Origin: Natronomonas gomsonensis
GTDB lineage: Archaea > Halobacteriota > Halobacteria > Halobacteriales > Haloarculaceae
NCBI RefSeq assembly: GCF_013391635.1
Contig: NZ_JACAWU010000002.1
Coordinates: 434,001-498,000, forward strand
Length of the DNA stretch: 64,000 nt
Direction of reading: 5' to 3'
The translations under genes were made by a program, and so were the position numbers. Positions 16,066 to 25,383 of the stretch are shown here, one piece after another (position 1 is the first letter of the stretch; every line of letters starts with the position of its first letter). The notes beneath the pieces are model-generated. The model was not told where the DNA came from. It did not search any database and saw only the letters and a program-made list of their open reading frames with translations.

Positions 16066-17493
16066 TCATTCCAGCTCCCGATATCGGGACTCTATATCGA
16101 GCATCGGTTGGGGATAATCGGTGCCCAACTCGACGCCGAAGTCGGCCTGTTCTTCCGGAGAGAGCCGCCACGGACGATGTGCGTACTCCGACGGGAGCGA
16201 CGCCAGCTCCGGGAGCCACGTCCGGATGTAGGTGGCGTCGGCGTCGTAGTACTCTCCCTGTGAGAGCACGTCGAAGTGGTTGTTCCGTGAGTCGTTGCCG
16301 ACGCCGGCTTGATACGCCCAGTTTCCCCAGTTGGAGGCCACGTCGTAGTCGACCAGTCGGGACTCGAAGTACGCCGCACCCCACCGCCAGTCGATGCCGA
16401 GCGCGTCGACGAGAAACGACGCCACGTTCTGTCGGCCACGGTTCGACATGTAGCCGGTCCGGTTCAACTCCCGCATGTTCGCGTCGACGAAGGGGAAACC
16501 CGTCCGGGCGTCGGCCCAACGCTGGAAAGCCGAGCGGTCGTGGTCCCAGTCGGTGGCGACGCCGCGAATCCCACCGGCCGAAAAGAACCGAGCGCCGTGC
16601 TTCCGGAACTGGAACTGAAAGAAGTCTCGCCACAGCAACTCGAAGACGAGCCAGTAGGTGTCCTCGTTTTCGACGCGTTCGTCCTCGTAGCGTTGGACTT
16701 CGCGGTGAATCCACCGCGGCGAGAGACACCCTGCCGCAAGCCACGGCGAGAACTTCGAGGAGTAGTTCGCCCCCAGCAGGCCGTTTCGGGTCTCCTTGTA
16801 CTCCCGGAGGTGGTCGCCCTCCCAGAGGTACGATTCGACGCGCCGCTTTCCGGCCGTCTCACCGCCCTCGAATCGCAACACGGCTCGGTCGTCGTCGGTC
16901 GGGGGGTCGATTCCGAGGTCGTCCAGTTCCGGTAGGGCACCCGGGTCGACGCTCTCGGGGACGGCGACCGAGTCGGGCGCCGCCCGCGGGGGGTCAGGTT
17001 CGATGGCTCCCTCGACGGACTGTCGCCACGGCGTGAACGTGTCGTCGATGTCCTCGGGCGGCGTCGGCAAGTCGTCGGGGTGATACAGGGTGTGCGTCCA
17101 CCGTCGTTCGAGGTCGATGTCTCGCTCTGCGAGGGCTTTTCTGACGGCTTCCTCGACTGCTCGCTCCTCGGTCGCCGGCTTCGTCTGGGCGTAGACGGCC
17201 GACGCACCGACCGACTCGGCGAGTTCGGGCACCACCGTTTCGGCCGGCCCATCCCGGACGAACAACTCGCCGCCGCGGTCACGAAGCGAGGCACGCAAAT
17301 CGGCGACCGCTTCCTGACGAAAGCGACCGCGGTGGGGTGCCATCTTCGGCGGCCCGTATCGCGTCTGGCCGCGCCACCGGGGATCGAACGTGTAGACGGG
17401 GACCACCCGGTCGGCCGCCGAGACGGCGTCGGAAAGCGTCGGACTGTCGCTCACCCGGAGGTCGTCGCGGAACCAGACGACTGCGGTGACCAT
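16066..17493 (-). CDS. DASH-family cryptochrome/photolyase
   Basis: A 475-residue FAD photoreceptor/photolyase. The N-terminal alpha/beta antenna domain starts MVTAVVWFRDDLRVSDSPTL. The DASH signatures of the FAD domain are present: LLGANYSSKFSPWLAAGCLS, ELLWRDFFQFQFRKHG, GYMSNRGRQNVASFLV and DVASNWGNWAYQAGVGND. Family knowledge: DASH proteins repair cyclobutane dimers mainly in single-stranded DNA, and some act as light sensors. The ATG at 17493 gives the canonical start. It stands alone between the Bat-type regulator and the YjbQ gene. Confidence 0.93.
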   Translation of the reverse strand: MVTAVVWFRDDLRVSDSPTLSDAVSAADRVVPVYTFDPRWRGQTRYGPPKMAPHRGRFRQEAVADLRASLRDRGGELFVRDGPAETVVPELAESVGASAVYAQTKPATEERAVEEAVRKALAERDIDLERRWTHTLYHPDDLPTPPEDIDDTFTPWRQSVEGAIEPDPPRAAPDSVAVPESVDPGALPELDDLGIDPPTDDDRAVLRFEGGETAGKRRVESYLWEGDHLREYKETRNGLLGANYSSKFSPWLAAGCLSPRWIHREVQRYEDERVENEDTYWLVFELLWRDFFQFQFRKHGARFFSAGGIRGVATDWDHDRSAFQRWADARTGFPFVDANMRELNRTGYMSNRGRQNVASFLVDALGIDWRWGAAYFESRLVDYDVASNWGNWAYQAGVGNDSRNNHFDVLSQGEYYDADATYIRTWLPELASLPSEYAHRPWRLSPEEQADFGVELGTDYPQPMLDIESRYRELE

Positions 17494-17545
17494 ACTCGCC
17501 GTTTGGGGTCCGCGGCGCAAAAGTCGGTGGAAGCCGGAAACGCGC

Positions 17546-17926
17546 TCACACCCGGACCTCGACCGTCCGCGAGCGCGGCCCGTCACACTCGACGAGCAAC
17601 ACAGACTGCCACGTCCCGAGGTCGAGCGTGCCGTGGCTGACGGGGAGGGTCTCGGAAGCGCCGACCAGAAGCGCCCGGAGGTGGGCGTCGGCGTTGCCGT
17701 CCAAGCGGTCGTGGTCCCAGCCGTCGTCGTCGACGGCGTCGGCGAGGAACGCCTCGAAATCGCCCAGCAGTCTCGATTCGGCCTCGTTGACGGCGATACC
17801 GGCGGTCGTATGCCGGACGAACACCGTTGCGGTTCCGTCGGCGTCGTCGGGAACTGCGGCCTCGACGCGGTCCGTGATGTCGATGACTTCGAGACGGCGG
17901 TCGGTGTCGACGGTGAACGTCGTCAT
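17546..17926 (-). CDS. YjbQ/UPF0047 family protein (secondary thiamine-phosphate synthase type)
   Basis: A 126-residue YjbQ-family protein. The metal-site pattern is seen in VFVRHTTAGIAVNEAE and in HLRALLVGASETLPVSHGTL, ending GTWQSVLLVECDGPR. Some members have weak thiamine-phosphate synthase activity; the real role is uncertain. The ATG at 17926 overlaps the stop of the upstream DUF7344 gene by 4 nt, so the two are co-translated. Confidence 0.88.
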   Translation of the reverse strand: MTTFTVDTDRRLEVIDITDRVEAAVPDDADGTATVFVRHTTAGIAVNEAESRLLGDFEAFLADAVDDDGWDHDRLDGNADAHLRALLVGASETLPVSHGTLDLGTWQSVLLVECDGPRSRTVEVRV

Positions 17927-18471
17927 TCCCGGAGTCGCTGGAAGATGACGCGGTCCTGCTGGCTGTACACGTGGTACGCCGAGGCGGCCATCAACCCGAC
18001 GAAGAAGACGCCGGAGACCACGGTCATCCCGACTTCCGAGATGGCCGGGACGCCGACGAGAACCGCAATCGTGGTGAGCAGGCCGAGCAATCCGAGTCCG
18101 AAGTAGAACTCTCCCCACGATAGCCCGTACTGCGGGACGACCTCCATGTACACCTCGATTTCGCGGACGCGGTCCCGTAGCGCCACGCGCTTGCTGTCGT
18201 TGTCGTAGTCGACGATACCGAGGTCGTCGAGTTTCGGGAGGTGCGTCTGGTGCAGCGAGACGTAGACGGACTGGCGTTTGTCCCGCGGCGGCGGGTCCTC
18301 ACCCGTCTCGCGAGCCGCGACCTCCTCGGAGAGTTCGCGGACGTTCATCTCCCCCTCGCCCTCCCGGAGCGACCGGATGGCGAGCCGCCGTCGACCGTTC
18401 CGCAGAACGTCGTGGATTTCCCCCTCTTCCAGCGCCCCGTTCGCCGAGGCGGACCCAGCGCTCTCTGACAC
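17923..18471 (-). CDS. DUF7344 winged-helix protein with two membrane helices
   Basis: A 182-residue haloarchaeal regulator-like protein. Residues 15-105 carry a winged-helix domain (EIHDVLRNGRRRLAIRSL, VREIEVYMEV) with the family segment QSVYVSLHQTHLPKLDDLGIVDYD. Two hydrophobic helices follow at about 118-137 and 143-165, so the DNA-binding domain is probably membrane-tethered. The ligand and targets are unknown. It is first in a two-gene operon with YjbQ and divergent from a histidine kinase gene. Confidence 0.82.
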   Translation of the reverse strand: MSESAGSASANGALEEGEIHDVLRNGRRRLAIRSLREGEGEMNVRELSEEVAARETGEDPPPRDKRQSVYVSLHQTHLPKLDDLGIVDYDNDSKRVALRDRVREIEVYMEVVPQYGLSWGEFYFGLGLLGLLTTIAVLVGVPAISEVGMTVVSGVFFVGLMAASAYHVYSQQDRVIFQRLRE

Positions 18472-18584
18472 AGTTCGAGTAACGAACGGGGTATTAAGAA
18501 GTTATCTCCTCGTGTACCACCGAACCAGTTCGGTTCACGTCATGGCCGATACACTTTAACACACCCGTTCTGAAGAACCGAATC

Positions 18585-19784
18585 ATGGGTGAGGAGTCCT
18601 CGCTATCCAAAAGACGGGTGCCGCAGGCACTCGTTGGGGCCAGCGGGGTCCTCGTGTTTGTCGTCATTTTGGAGACGATCGGTAGACTCCGATCCATCGA
18701 GTCCCTCACTGGCGTGGACCCGGTAGTCTTCACCGGTGAGTACCTCGTTGGAGTGGTCACCTCGCTTCCATTCGTCGTGGGCGTCGGATATGCCGGTTAC
18801 TGGCTCACGAAAAGCTCGATATCCCCGCGAAGACACCGTCGCGTCGGAATATGGGGCGTCGCCGGTCTCGTGGCGTCTCTTATTATCAACGGCGCGATGA
18901 TTGTTGCCTTCACTGTCGATTCCACGTGGTTGGTCGTCGGCTGGCTCCGGTGGGCGGCGGCAATCGGACTCGGCATCGGCGTCGCAATCGGTATCAGCGA
19001 AGCACGAGCAGTCGACAGCGCGATAGAGGCCGAACGGGCAGAACTGCAGGCAGAACACCTCGAAGCCCAGCGTGACCTTCTCGAATACCTCAACAGTCTG
19101 CTCCGACACGAAGTATTGAACTCGGTCAATGTCATCAGTGGCTACGCGTCACTGCTTCAGGAAGAACATCCATCTGAGAGCCGTTCACACGAGTACGGCG
19201 AGACGATAGAGGAACAGAGCCAGGATATGTCCCAAGTCATACACGACGTTCGGGTCTTGCTCGATGCGACCCACGGCACCGCGACTTTCGACCCGGTGAA
19301 CCTCTCAGAGATACTTCGAGAGGAAGTAAAAAAGGTCGACCGGACGTACGACACTGCTGAAATAGACGCCTCGATTCCGGACGACGTTCTCGTCCCGGCA
19401 GACCGCCTTCTCCGTCGTGTGTTCGGGAATCTGCTATCGAACGCCGTCGAACACAACGACAGCGAGACACCGGTCATCTCGGTGACTGTGACGACGACCC
19501 CGGAGACGGTCCGCATCGAGATTGCCGACAACGGCTCGGGAATTCCCGACACCGCGGCTGAAACGCTTTTCACTCGGCCCGAGACGGGCCGACCGGACCA
19601 CGGAGTCGGTCTGTATCTCGTCGGAAAACTCGTCGAGAACTACCGGGGGCGCATCGACCTCACGGAGAGTGGCTCCAATGGGAGCGTCTTCACCGTGGAA
19701 CTCCCGCGCGTATCGTCCGAGAACTCGGGGTCGGGCGGTGGCGTCTCGACGGCGTTTACCCTCACCGATGCCGAACATCCCTGA
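18585..19784 (+). CDS. Membrane sensor histidine kinase
   Basis: A 399-residue kinase. Four hydrophobic segments fill residues 13-145 (16TM-like sensor without a large external loop). A coiled linker leads to the HisKA-type H-box LLRHEVLNSVNVISG with the phospho-acceptor His175. The HATPase domain contains the N box GNLLSNAVEHND, the G1 box IADNGSGIPD and G2 HGVGLYLV. There is no receiver domain and no response-regulator gene adjacent, which is common for haloarchaeal orphan kinases. The signal is unknown. It is divergent from the DUF7344 gene with about 110 nt between. Confidence 0.9.
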   Translation: MGEESSLSKRRVPQALVGASGVLVFVVILETIGRLRSIESLTGVDPVVFTGEYLVGVVTSLPFVVGVGYAGYWLTKSSISPRRHRRVGIWGVAGLVASLIINGAMIVAFTVDSTWLVVGWLRWAAAIGLGIGVAIGISEARAVDSAIEAERAELQAEHLEAQRDLLEYLNSLLRHEVLNSVNVISGYASLLQEEHPSESRSHEYGETIEEQSQDMSQVIHDVRVLLDATHGTATFDPVNLSEILREEVKKVDRTYDTAEIDASIPDDVLVPADRLLRRVFGNLLSNAVEHNDSETPVISVTVTTTPETVRIEIADNGSGIPDTAAETLFTRPETGRPDHGVGLYLVGKLVENYRGRIDLTESGSNGSVFTVELPRVSSENSGSGGGVSTAFTLTDAEHP

Positions 19785-19805
19785 CTGTGAGCGAGCGAAT
19801 GTCGC

Positions 19806-21791
19806 TCAGAGCCACTCGTCGGGTTTGGTGTTGTAGTCCACTTCGGTCGCCCTGATGTCGGCTATCTCCTCGTCGTCTAACTCCTCCGCTTCGAAGGATT
19901 CGCCGTCGAAACGGATGAGTCTCCCCCGCTCGGTCGGTTTGGGTTCGCGGTCTCGGCGGCGAGCGACCTCGATGTCGTGTTCGTCGATTTCCTTGACGAT
20001 GGTCTTCAGCGCGACGGGACGGCCCCACAACTCGAAGACACGTTCGAGCGTCTGTTTGGCCTCGGTCAACTCCAGCCCGACGCCGTTGTAGTGGTGGGCG
20101 AGGAGCAGTTCGTTGCGGTTTCGGTAGTTGCCGTCGTGGACCGCGATGGTCGGCTTACCGAAGTTCGTGAACTGCAGCATGAGCTTCTTTTTCACGTCTT
20201 CGGCGTCGGTCGAGGTCACACGAAAGTCCCGAGTCGTGTGGGTGTACTCGTAGGTGAAGTAGTCGTTGTCGTCGACGAACTCGTCGGTGAGGAACTCGTC
20301 GAGGAACGTGACGTCGTTGTGACTCTCCCGGACCTCACGCATCCGGTCCCAGCCGGCGGCGCGGTCGACCGCTTCGACGGCTTCCTCGACGGTGGTGTAC
20401 CGGTCGGTGTCGAAGAGGTACCGCGAGGTGCGTTCCAGTTCCTCTTGGGAGATGCGCTTGAGGAATCCGCGACTCTGCGGGCGGACGAGCGAGTAGTGAC
20501 GCTCGGCCAACCCCTCGTAGGTGAGCAGTTTCCAGGGGTACGTCTCGGCGTCGATGTCGCCCGCTCTCGCCGCTGCGAGCGCGTCGGCATCGATGCGTGG
20601 GTCCTCGGGGTCGAGGGAATCGAGGTGTGTGACCGGGTCGGCGACGAGTGGGTCAGGTTCCAGTGATTCGAGAACCGCATCGAGGTCGACGGTGTCGGCG
20701 AAGTTCCGCCAGGTCACGCCCTCGACGCGCAGCAGGTGTTCGACGACCTCACGTCGGTTCCGTCGGTTCTCGATGTACTGCCACAGCTCCAACCCGAGTT
20801 TGTAGGGGTTCAGCCCCGGCGAGCCCAACACCTGTGCCATGTGGTCGGCGTAGGAGACGAACTCGTCGGCGGCGGCGAAGCGTTCCCCGGCCATCATCTT
20901 CGACTCCCAGTAGGAGGCCCATCCCTCGTTCATGACCTTCGTCATCTTCTGGGGGGCGAAGTAGTACGCCTCCTTCCGCAGCATTTCGAGTATTTCCCGT
21001 TGCCACTCCTCGTAGTCGGTGGCCTTCTCGGCGTCGTCGTCGTAGGCCTTCCCGTGGGCACGCAGGAACGCGAGGATGTCCTTTTCGGGTTCGGCGGGGA
21101 ACGTCGGGCCGTCGCCGTCGTCGGCCATCGCGTCGAGCCACTCCTCGGAGAACACCTGTTTGCGGACCTCCTCGGAGAGGTCGAGTTCGTCGAGGTTCTC
21201 AGCGAGATCTTCGGGCATCTCGCCGTCTTCGGTCCACCCTTCGGCCGTCGTGAACGTGCGGTGTTGGTCGATGTTGTCCTCCAGACAGAGGACGTGGTCT
21301 ATCCACTCCTCGACCGCCTCCCGGGAGATGTCGGGGTCCTCCATGTACTCGGCGACGGTTTCGCCGTGCCGTTCGAGCATCGCCGCGGCGTCCGGCGACG
21401 TGCCGAACAGTCGGAACCACTCGTTGTTCTTGAAGAAGTCCGCGTGGGCTTCGACGTGGGTGATGACGGCCTTCTGGTCGGCAAGCGCGTTGGACTCCTG
21501 GAGGAAGGCGTTCGAGGGGTCGTCGTTGTTGACGATTTCGAAGGCCTTCCCGCCGAGGAACTGCCGCTGTTTCCGCTGGCGGTCGTAGCCCATCCCCCAC
21601 CGCCAGTGGGGGTATCGCGACTGGAAGCCGCCGTAGGCGATGAGTTCGTTCATCTCGTCGTAGTCGACGACCCAGTAGTTCACGTCGAAGGGGTCCAGCC
21701 CCAGTTTCCGTGCGAGACGGTTGGCCTCGCGGGCCGGCTCTTCGAGCTCATCAGCGATGCGCTGCTTTTCGAGTCGGTCGTCGGTGCTCAT
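19806..21791 (-). CDS. SpoVR family protein
   Basis: A 661-residue SpoVR/YcgB homologue, last gene of the PrkA-DUF444-SpoVR operon. Hallmarks are [52 protein letters not shown] and the long central [14 protein letters not shown] segment. At 661 residues it is about 150 longer than the E. coli YcgB (about 510, from memory); the extra length is a C-terminal region after about residue 560 with acidic and basic stretches ([20 protein letters not shown]). The biochemical function is unknown; in bacteria it co-occurs with YeaG/PrkA and YeaH in stress or sporulation. Confidence 0.93.
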   Translation of the reverse strand: MSTDDRLEKQRIADELEEPAREANRLARKLGLDPFDVNYWVVDYDEMNELIAYGGFQSRYPHWRWGMGYDRQRKQRQFLGGKAFEIVNNDDPSNAFLQESNALADQKAVITHVEAHADFFKNNEWFRLFGTSPDAAAMLERHGETVAEYMEDPDISREAVEEWIDHVLCLEDNIDQHRTFTTAEGWTEDGEMPEDLAENLDELDLSEEVRKQVFSEEWLDAMADDGDGPTFPAEPEKDILAFLRAHGKAYDDDAEKATDYEEWQREILEMLRKEAYYFAPQKMTKVMNEGWASYWESKMMAGERFAAADEFVSYADHMAQVLGSPGLNPYKLGLELWQYIENRRNRREVVEHLLRVEGVTWRNFADTVDLDAVLESLEPDPLVADPVTHLDSLDPEDPRIDADALAAARAGDIDAETYPWKLLTYEGLAERHYSLVRPQSRGFLKRISQEELERTSRYLFDTDRYTTVEEAVEAVDRAAGWDRMREVRESHNDVTFLDEFLTDEFVDDNDYFTYEYTHTTRDFRVTSTDAEDVKKKLMLQFTNFGKPTIAVHDGNYRNRNELLLAHHYNGVGLELTEAKQTLERVFELWGRPVALKTIVKEIDEHDIEVARRRDREPKPTERGRLIRFDGESFEAEELDDEEIADIRATEVDYNTKPDEWL

Positions 21792-23116
21792 TCGTTTGCC
21801 TCCGTACTGAGGATGGTGTAGATGGCGTCGACCACGTCGTCGGGGCTCTGGACGTAGGCGACGGCGACGTTGTCCGAGGCCTCGAAGTGACTTTCGACCT
21901 CTTGGGCGTGGGTCGCGTTGATGGCGTTGCCCGAGGGCTGGGTCTCCACGTACGCGTGGAGGTTCGCCGGAATCGCCTCCATCAGCGGAATCACGTTCTG
22001 TTCGGTGTCGTTCGAGGAGTTCTCCGAGTCGCCGGCGGCGAAGACGTAGCGGTTCCACTCGCTCCAGGGGTACCGCTCTTCGAGGACTGCCGCGGCCAAC
22101 TCGTAGGCGCTGGAGATGCGGGTACCGCCGCCCGACCGGATGCCGAAGAACTCCTCGCGTTCGACCTCCCAGGCGTCGGCGTCGTGGGCGATGTAGACGA
22201 ACTCGGCGTTGTCGTACTTCCCCGTCAGATACCAGTCCAGCGGCGTGAACGTCCGCTCGACGAGTTCGCGTTTCGACTGCCGCATCGACCCCGACACGTC
22301 GCGGATGTTCACGACGACGACGTTCTTCTCGCGTTCCTCGATGATTTCGGGGTAGCGGTAGCGTTCGTCCTCGCGTCGGAACGGGATTTCGTCGACGCCT
22401 TCCCGGCGGATGCGGGCGGCCGTCGACTCCTTGTCGACGTTTTGCTCCATCTCCTCGATGGACGACCAGCGGTCCCGCTCGTCGGCCGGAATCGACTCGT
22501 AGGCGTCGACTATCCACGGTCGCGAGACGGGGATGTGGTTCGCTCTGGCCCACTCGAAGACCTTCGCCGGCCCCCAGCCGTCGACGCGCAGCGCCTCCCG
22601 TACGTACTCGCCGTCGAAGTCCATCGCGAGTTTCCGCTTCAGCCCTTCCTTGAACAGTCGCTCGAAGTCCAGCGTCGAGGCGGGGCCGGTCCGGGTCATA
22701 TCCGTGAAGTCGCCCTCCTTCTCCTCGATTACCTTCTTGCCCTTCGGTTCGAGTTCCAGGCCGAGTTCCTCGTCGAGTTCCTGGGCGAACTCCTCGGGGT
22801 CCATCTCGTAGTACTCGTGTTCGCCACCTTCCTCGCCGGGTTCGTCGCCGTCGCCATCGTCGTCGCCGTCACCGGGTTGCGGTTCGGGCTGACCGACTGG
22901 GTCGCCCACGTCGGGCGTCCCGCCCTGTCCCTTGCCGACGCCGCCCTGGTCGCGGGGGTCGTAGACGAACTCCGGGAGGTCGACGATTTTGATGGGTATC
23001 TTCACTTCGTCGGGCCGCGATTGGCCCAAATCGCCGTACTGGATGAACTCCGAGAGGTCCTGTCGCTTGGCTTCGCCGACCTCACGGAAGCGGTCGAGGT
23101 CGTCTCTCAGTCCCAT
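21788..23116 (-). CDS. DUF444 (YeaH/YhbH) family protein with VWA-like fold
   Basis: A 442-residue protein of the DUF444 family. The C-terminal half contains a von Willebrand A-like domain with a MIDAS motif in [20 protein letters not shown] (about residues 262-281) and [15 protein letters not shown]. The N-terminal half has a flexible Gly/Asp-rich insertion at about 65-100. In bacteria YeaH/YhbH is the constant neighbour of PrkA kinases and SpoVR. The ATG at 23116 overlaps the upstream PrkA2 gene by 10 nt, and its stop overlaps the SpoVR start by 4 nt, so co-translation is expected. Confidence 0.92.
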   Translation of the reverse strand: MGLRDDLDRFREVGEAKRQDLSEFIQYGDLGQSRPDEVKIPIKIVDLPEFVYDPRDQGGVGKGQGGTPDVGDPVGQPEPQPGDGDDDGDGDEPGEEGGEHEYYEMDPEEFAQELDEELGLELEPKGKKVIEEKEGDFTDMTRTGPASTLDFERLFKEGLKRKLAMDFDGEYVREALRVDGWGPAKVFEWARANHIPVSRPWIVDAYESIPADERDRWSSIEEMEQNVDKESTAARIRREGVDEIPFRREDERYRYPEIIEEREKNVVVVNIRDVSGSMRQSKRELVERTFTPLDWYLTGKYDNAEFVYIAHDADAWEVEREEFFGIRSGGGTRISSAYELAAAVLEERYPWSEWNRYVFAAGDSENSSNDTEQNVIPLMEAIPANLHAYVETQPSGNAINATHAQEVESHFEASDNVAVAYVQSPDDVVDAIYTILSTEANE

Positions 23117-25383
23117 CGGTAACTCACCTGTCCCATGACGTGTCTGCTGGTCAACTCCGCGGAAGCCGCCGAGTAGCCGAACATCTCCTGGAGGTTCCGA
23201 ATCGTCTCCTCTTTGATTGCCTCGGTGTCGGTCCCCGATGGCGGGTCGTCCCACTGGCTGGGGTCGAGGTCCTCGTGGGTGCGTCGCACGTCGTCCCAGT
23301 CGTGGCTCCCCAGCACCGTCTCGATGACCGGAATCTCCCGGGGGTCCACGTCGGAGACGCGGAACTCGTCGTCGCGGTTCCGCCAGGCGTGGCGGTTCAA
23401 CGCCGTAATTATCTTCTCGGCGCGGAACCGCTCGACGCCCTCGGTCGGTTCGGCGCCGTCGTAATCGGCCTCGTCGAACCGGCCGAGGTGCTCGATTTCG
23501 AACACCTTCATCTTCAGCGGGTCCGGGGCTTCGAGTTCGCCGCGGTCGTTCTCTATCTGTTCGCCCTCGACCCACGCGTAGACGTGTTCGATGTACTCCT
23601 CGACGGTCGCCTCGTCGACACGCTTCTCGCGCATGATTGCGTCGATGATGTCCTGTTCCTGCTGGCCGAAGACGTGGTTCTTGACCGGGACGAGGCGGTT
23701 CTCGTACTCCGTGCGCTCGCTGCTCGAGAAGACAGGGGCGTCATCGAAGCGCCCCGCCATCGCGTTCAACACGTCACGCGGCATGATGACGTCTTCGACC
23801 GGCAACTCGGCGTGGAAGCGCTCGGTGTCCTCGTACAGCAAATCCGCGACGATGTCGCGGGTGTAGGTCACCGGGATGCCGCCGTCGCCGTCGTCGGGGG
23901 TGCCGAAATCGAAGTCCTCCTTGTACCGGCGCTCGTCGCCGTCTTGGAGATAGCCGCGGTCGTAGACGAGTGCCTTGTCGACCAAATCGAGGCCGGGCGG
24001 CAGCGACTCGGCGTCGAGCCGCGAGACGACCGCATACAGCGCTGCGGCCTCGATGGCGTGCGGTGCGAGTTCGCGCTCACGTACCTCGCCGGCGCTGTTC
24101 CGCACCGAAATCGTGACCGGCTGGCGAATCCGCTCTTCTAACCGCTCGTAGCTGTCGGCTTCCCAGATGTCGGTCTCGTTCGTCAACTCCCGCTGGAGGA
24201 GTTCGGCCTCCAGCGAGAGGTTCGTCAGGTAACCGAACTCGTGTTTGTCGAGGCGGCGCTTCAGCGCCTTCAGGGGGTCCTGGCCCTCGCGTTCGGCGTG
24301 TTGGTTCAACTGCGCTTCGAGGTCGGGATTCGAGATGATAATCATCTGGGTGTCGATGTCCATCCCGATTCCCTTGTCGAGTTTCACGGTTCCCTCGTCG
24401 GGGACGTTCAGAAGTTTCTGCAACAGGTCGGCGTGCTGGGCGGCGTCCTCGACGATGGTCAGCAGGCCGTTGCCCTGCGAGAGGACGCCGTCGTAACTGA
24501 ACGCCTGAGGGTTCTTCCGACCGCGGGAGTCGAGCCGCTGGAGCATGCCGGCCATCCACGACCCGACGAGTCGTTCCTTCGGGGTGCCGTCGTCCTCGCT
24601 GTGGAGGACGCCGATGCCCTGTCCCACGTCGACGACGAAGTTCTTCACCCGGAGGTGGTCTTCGTCTGCGACCGCCGAGAACAGGTCCCTGGTGTCCTGT
24701 CGGCGGTACTGCTCTTCGAGGTGGTCGTAGGCTTCTCGGCTGAAGGGGTCCAGGCGGGCGTCGAGATGGACGGGAATGTGGTCGTCCAAGGCGTCGTTGA
24801 GGTCGGCGAGCAGTTCCTCACGGACCGACTCCGGGAACACCGACAGCGGGTGGGCCTGCACCGGCGATGGGTACCAGTCGTCCTCGTCGGGTGCGGGCGT
24901 GTCGCCGTAGGTCATCCCCGGGGAACTGTCGGCCCCGGAGACGTTCCACTCGACGGTGTAGCGCCGGCCGGCTTCGGTCTTGGAGTACTCCCGAAGTCCG
25001 TTGACCAGACAGCGCTTGAGTTCGGACTTGCCGGTCGCCGTCGGGCCGTCGAGCCACAGTATCTTCTCGTCTTTGCCGCGACGGGCCGCGATGGAGCGCA
25101 AATCGTCGACGAAGGCGTTCAACACCTCGGTGTTGCCGAGGATGGCGTGTTCGCCGTCGTTGTGCGGGTCGTCGAAGAATCGATACCGCTCTTTGCGTTC
25201 ACCCTCCTCGACGACGGTCCGGGTGCCGGCGGCCTCGATGGCTTCGAGCAGGTACTTCGAGGCGTGGGCCGCCGTCCGCGGGTTCTCGAAGACCGTCTCG
25301 ACGTACTCCGAAAGCGACATCGGCGGTTCGTACGTCTCCCGAAGGGCGTCGTCGGCGCGGTCGATGTACTCCTGTCCGGTCAT
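23107..25383 (-). CDS. PrkA-type serine kinase paralogue 2
   Basis: A 758-residue PrkA-family protein, the second of two in tandem. The N-terminal AAA-like domain has the Walker A sequence [14 protein letters not shown] at about residues 111-124, less canonical than that of paralogue 1 but still Gxxxx[22 protein letters not shown] and [14 protein letters not shown] are the conserved family blocks. The C-terminal PrkA domain with [29 protein letters not shown] matches its sister. It is over 60 residues longer than paralogue 1 and over 100 longer than bacterial PrkA. The paralogues are very divergent, so duplication is old. Confidence 0.9.
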   Translation of the reverse strand: MTGQEYIDRADDALRETYEPPMSLSEYVETVFENPRTAAHASKYLLEAIEAAGTRTVVEEGERKERYRFFDDPHNDGEHAILGNTEVLNAFVDDLRSIAARRGKDEKILWLDGPTATGKSELKRCLVNGLREYSKTEAGRRYTVEWNVSGADSSPGMTYGDTPAPDEDDWYPSPVQAHPLSVFPESVREELLADLNDALDDHIPVHLDARLDPFSREAYDHLEEQYRRQDTRDLFSAVADEDHLRVKNFVVDVGQGIGVLHSEDDGTPKERLVGSWMAGMLQRLDSRGRKNPQAFSYDGVLSQGNGLLTIVEDAAQHADLLQKLLNVPDEGTVKLDKGIGMDIDTQMIIISNPDLEAQLNQHAEREGQDPLKALKRRLDKHEFGYLTNLSLEAELLQRELTNETDIWEADSYERLEERIRQPVTISVRNSAGEVRERELAPHAIEAAALYAVVSRLDAESLPPGLDLVDKALVYDRGYLQDGDERRYKEDFDFGTPDDGDGGIPVTYTRDIVADLLYEDTERFHAELPVEDVIMPRDVLNAMAGRFDDAPVFSSSERTEYENRLVPVKNHVFGQQEQDIIDAIMREKRVDEATVEEYIEHVYAWVEGEQIENDRGELEAPDPLKMKVFEIEHLGRFDEADYDGAEPTEGVERFRAEKIITALNRHAWRNRDDEFRVSDVDPREIPVIETVLGSHDWDDVRRTHEDLDPSQWDDPPSGTDTEAIKEETIRNLQEMFGYSAASAELTSRHVMGQVSYRWD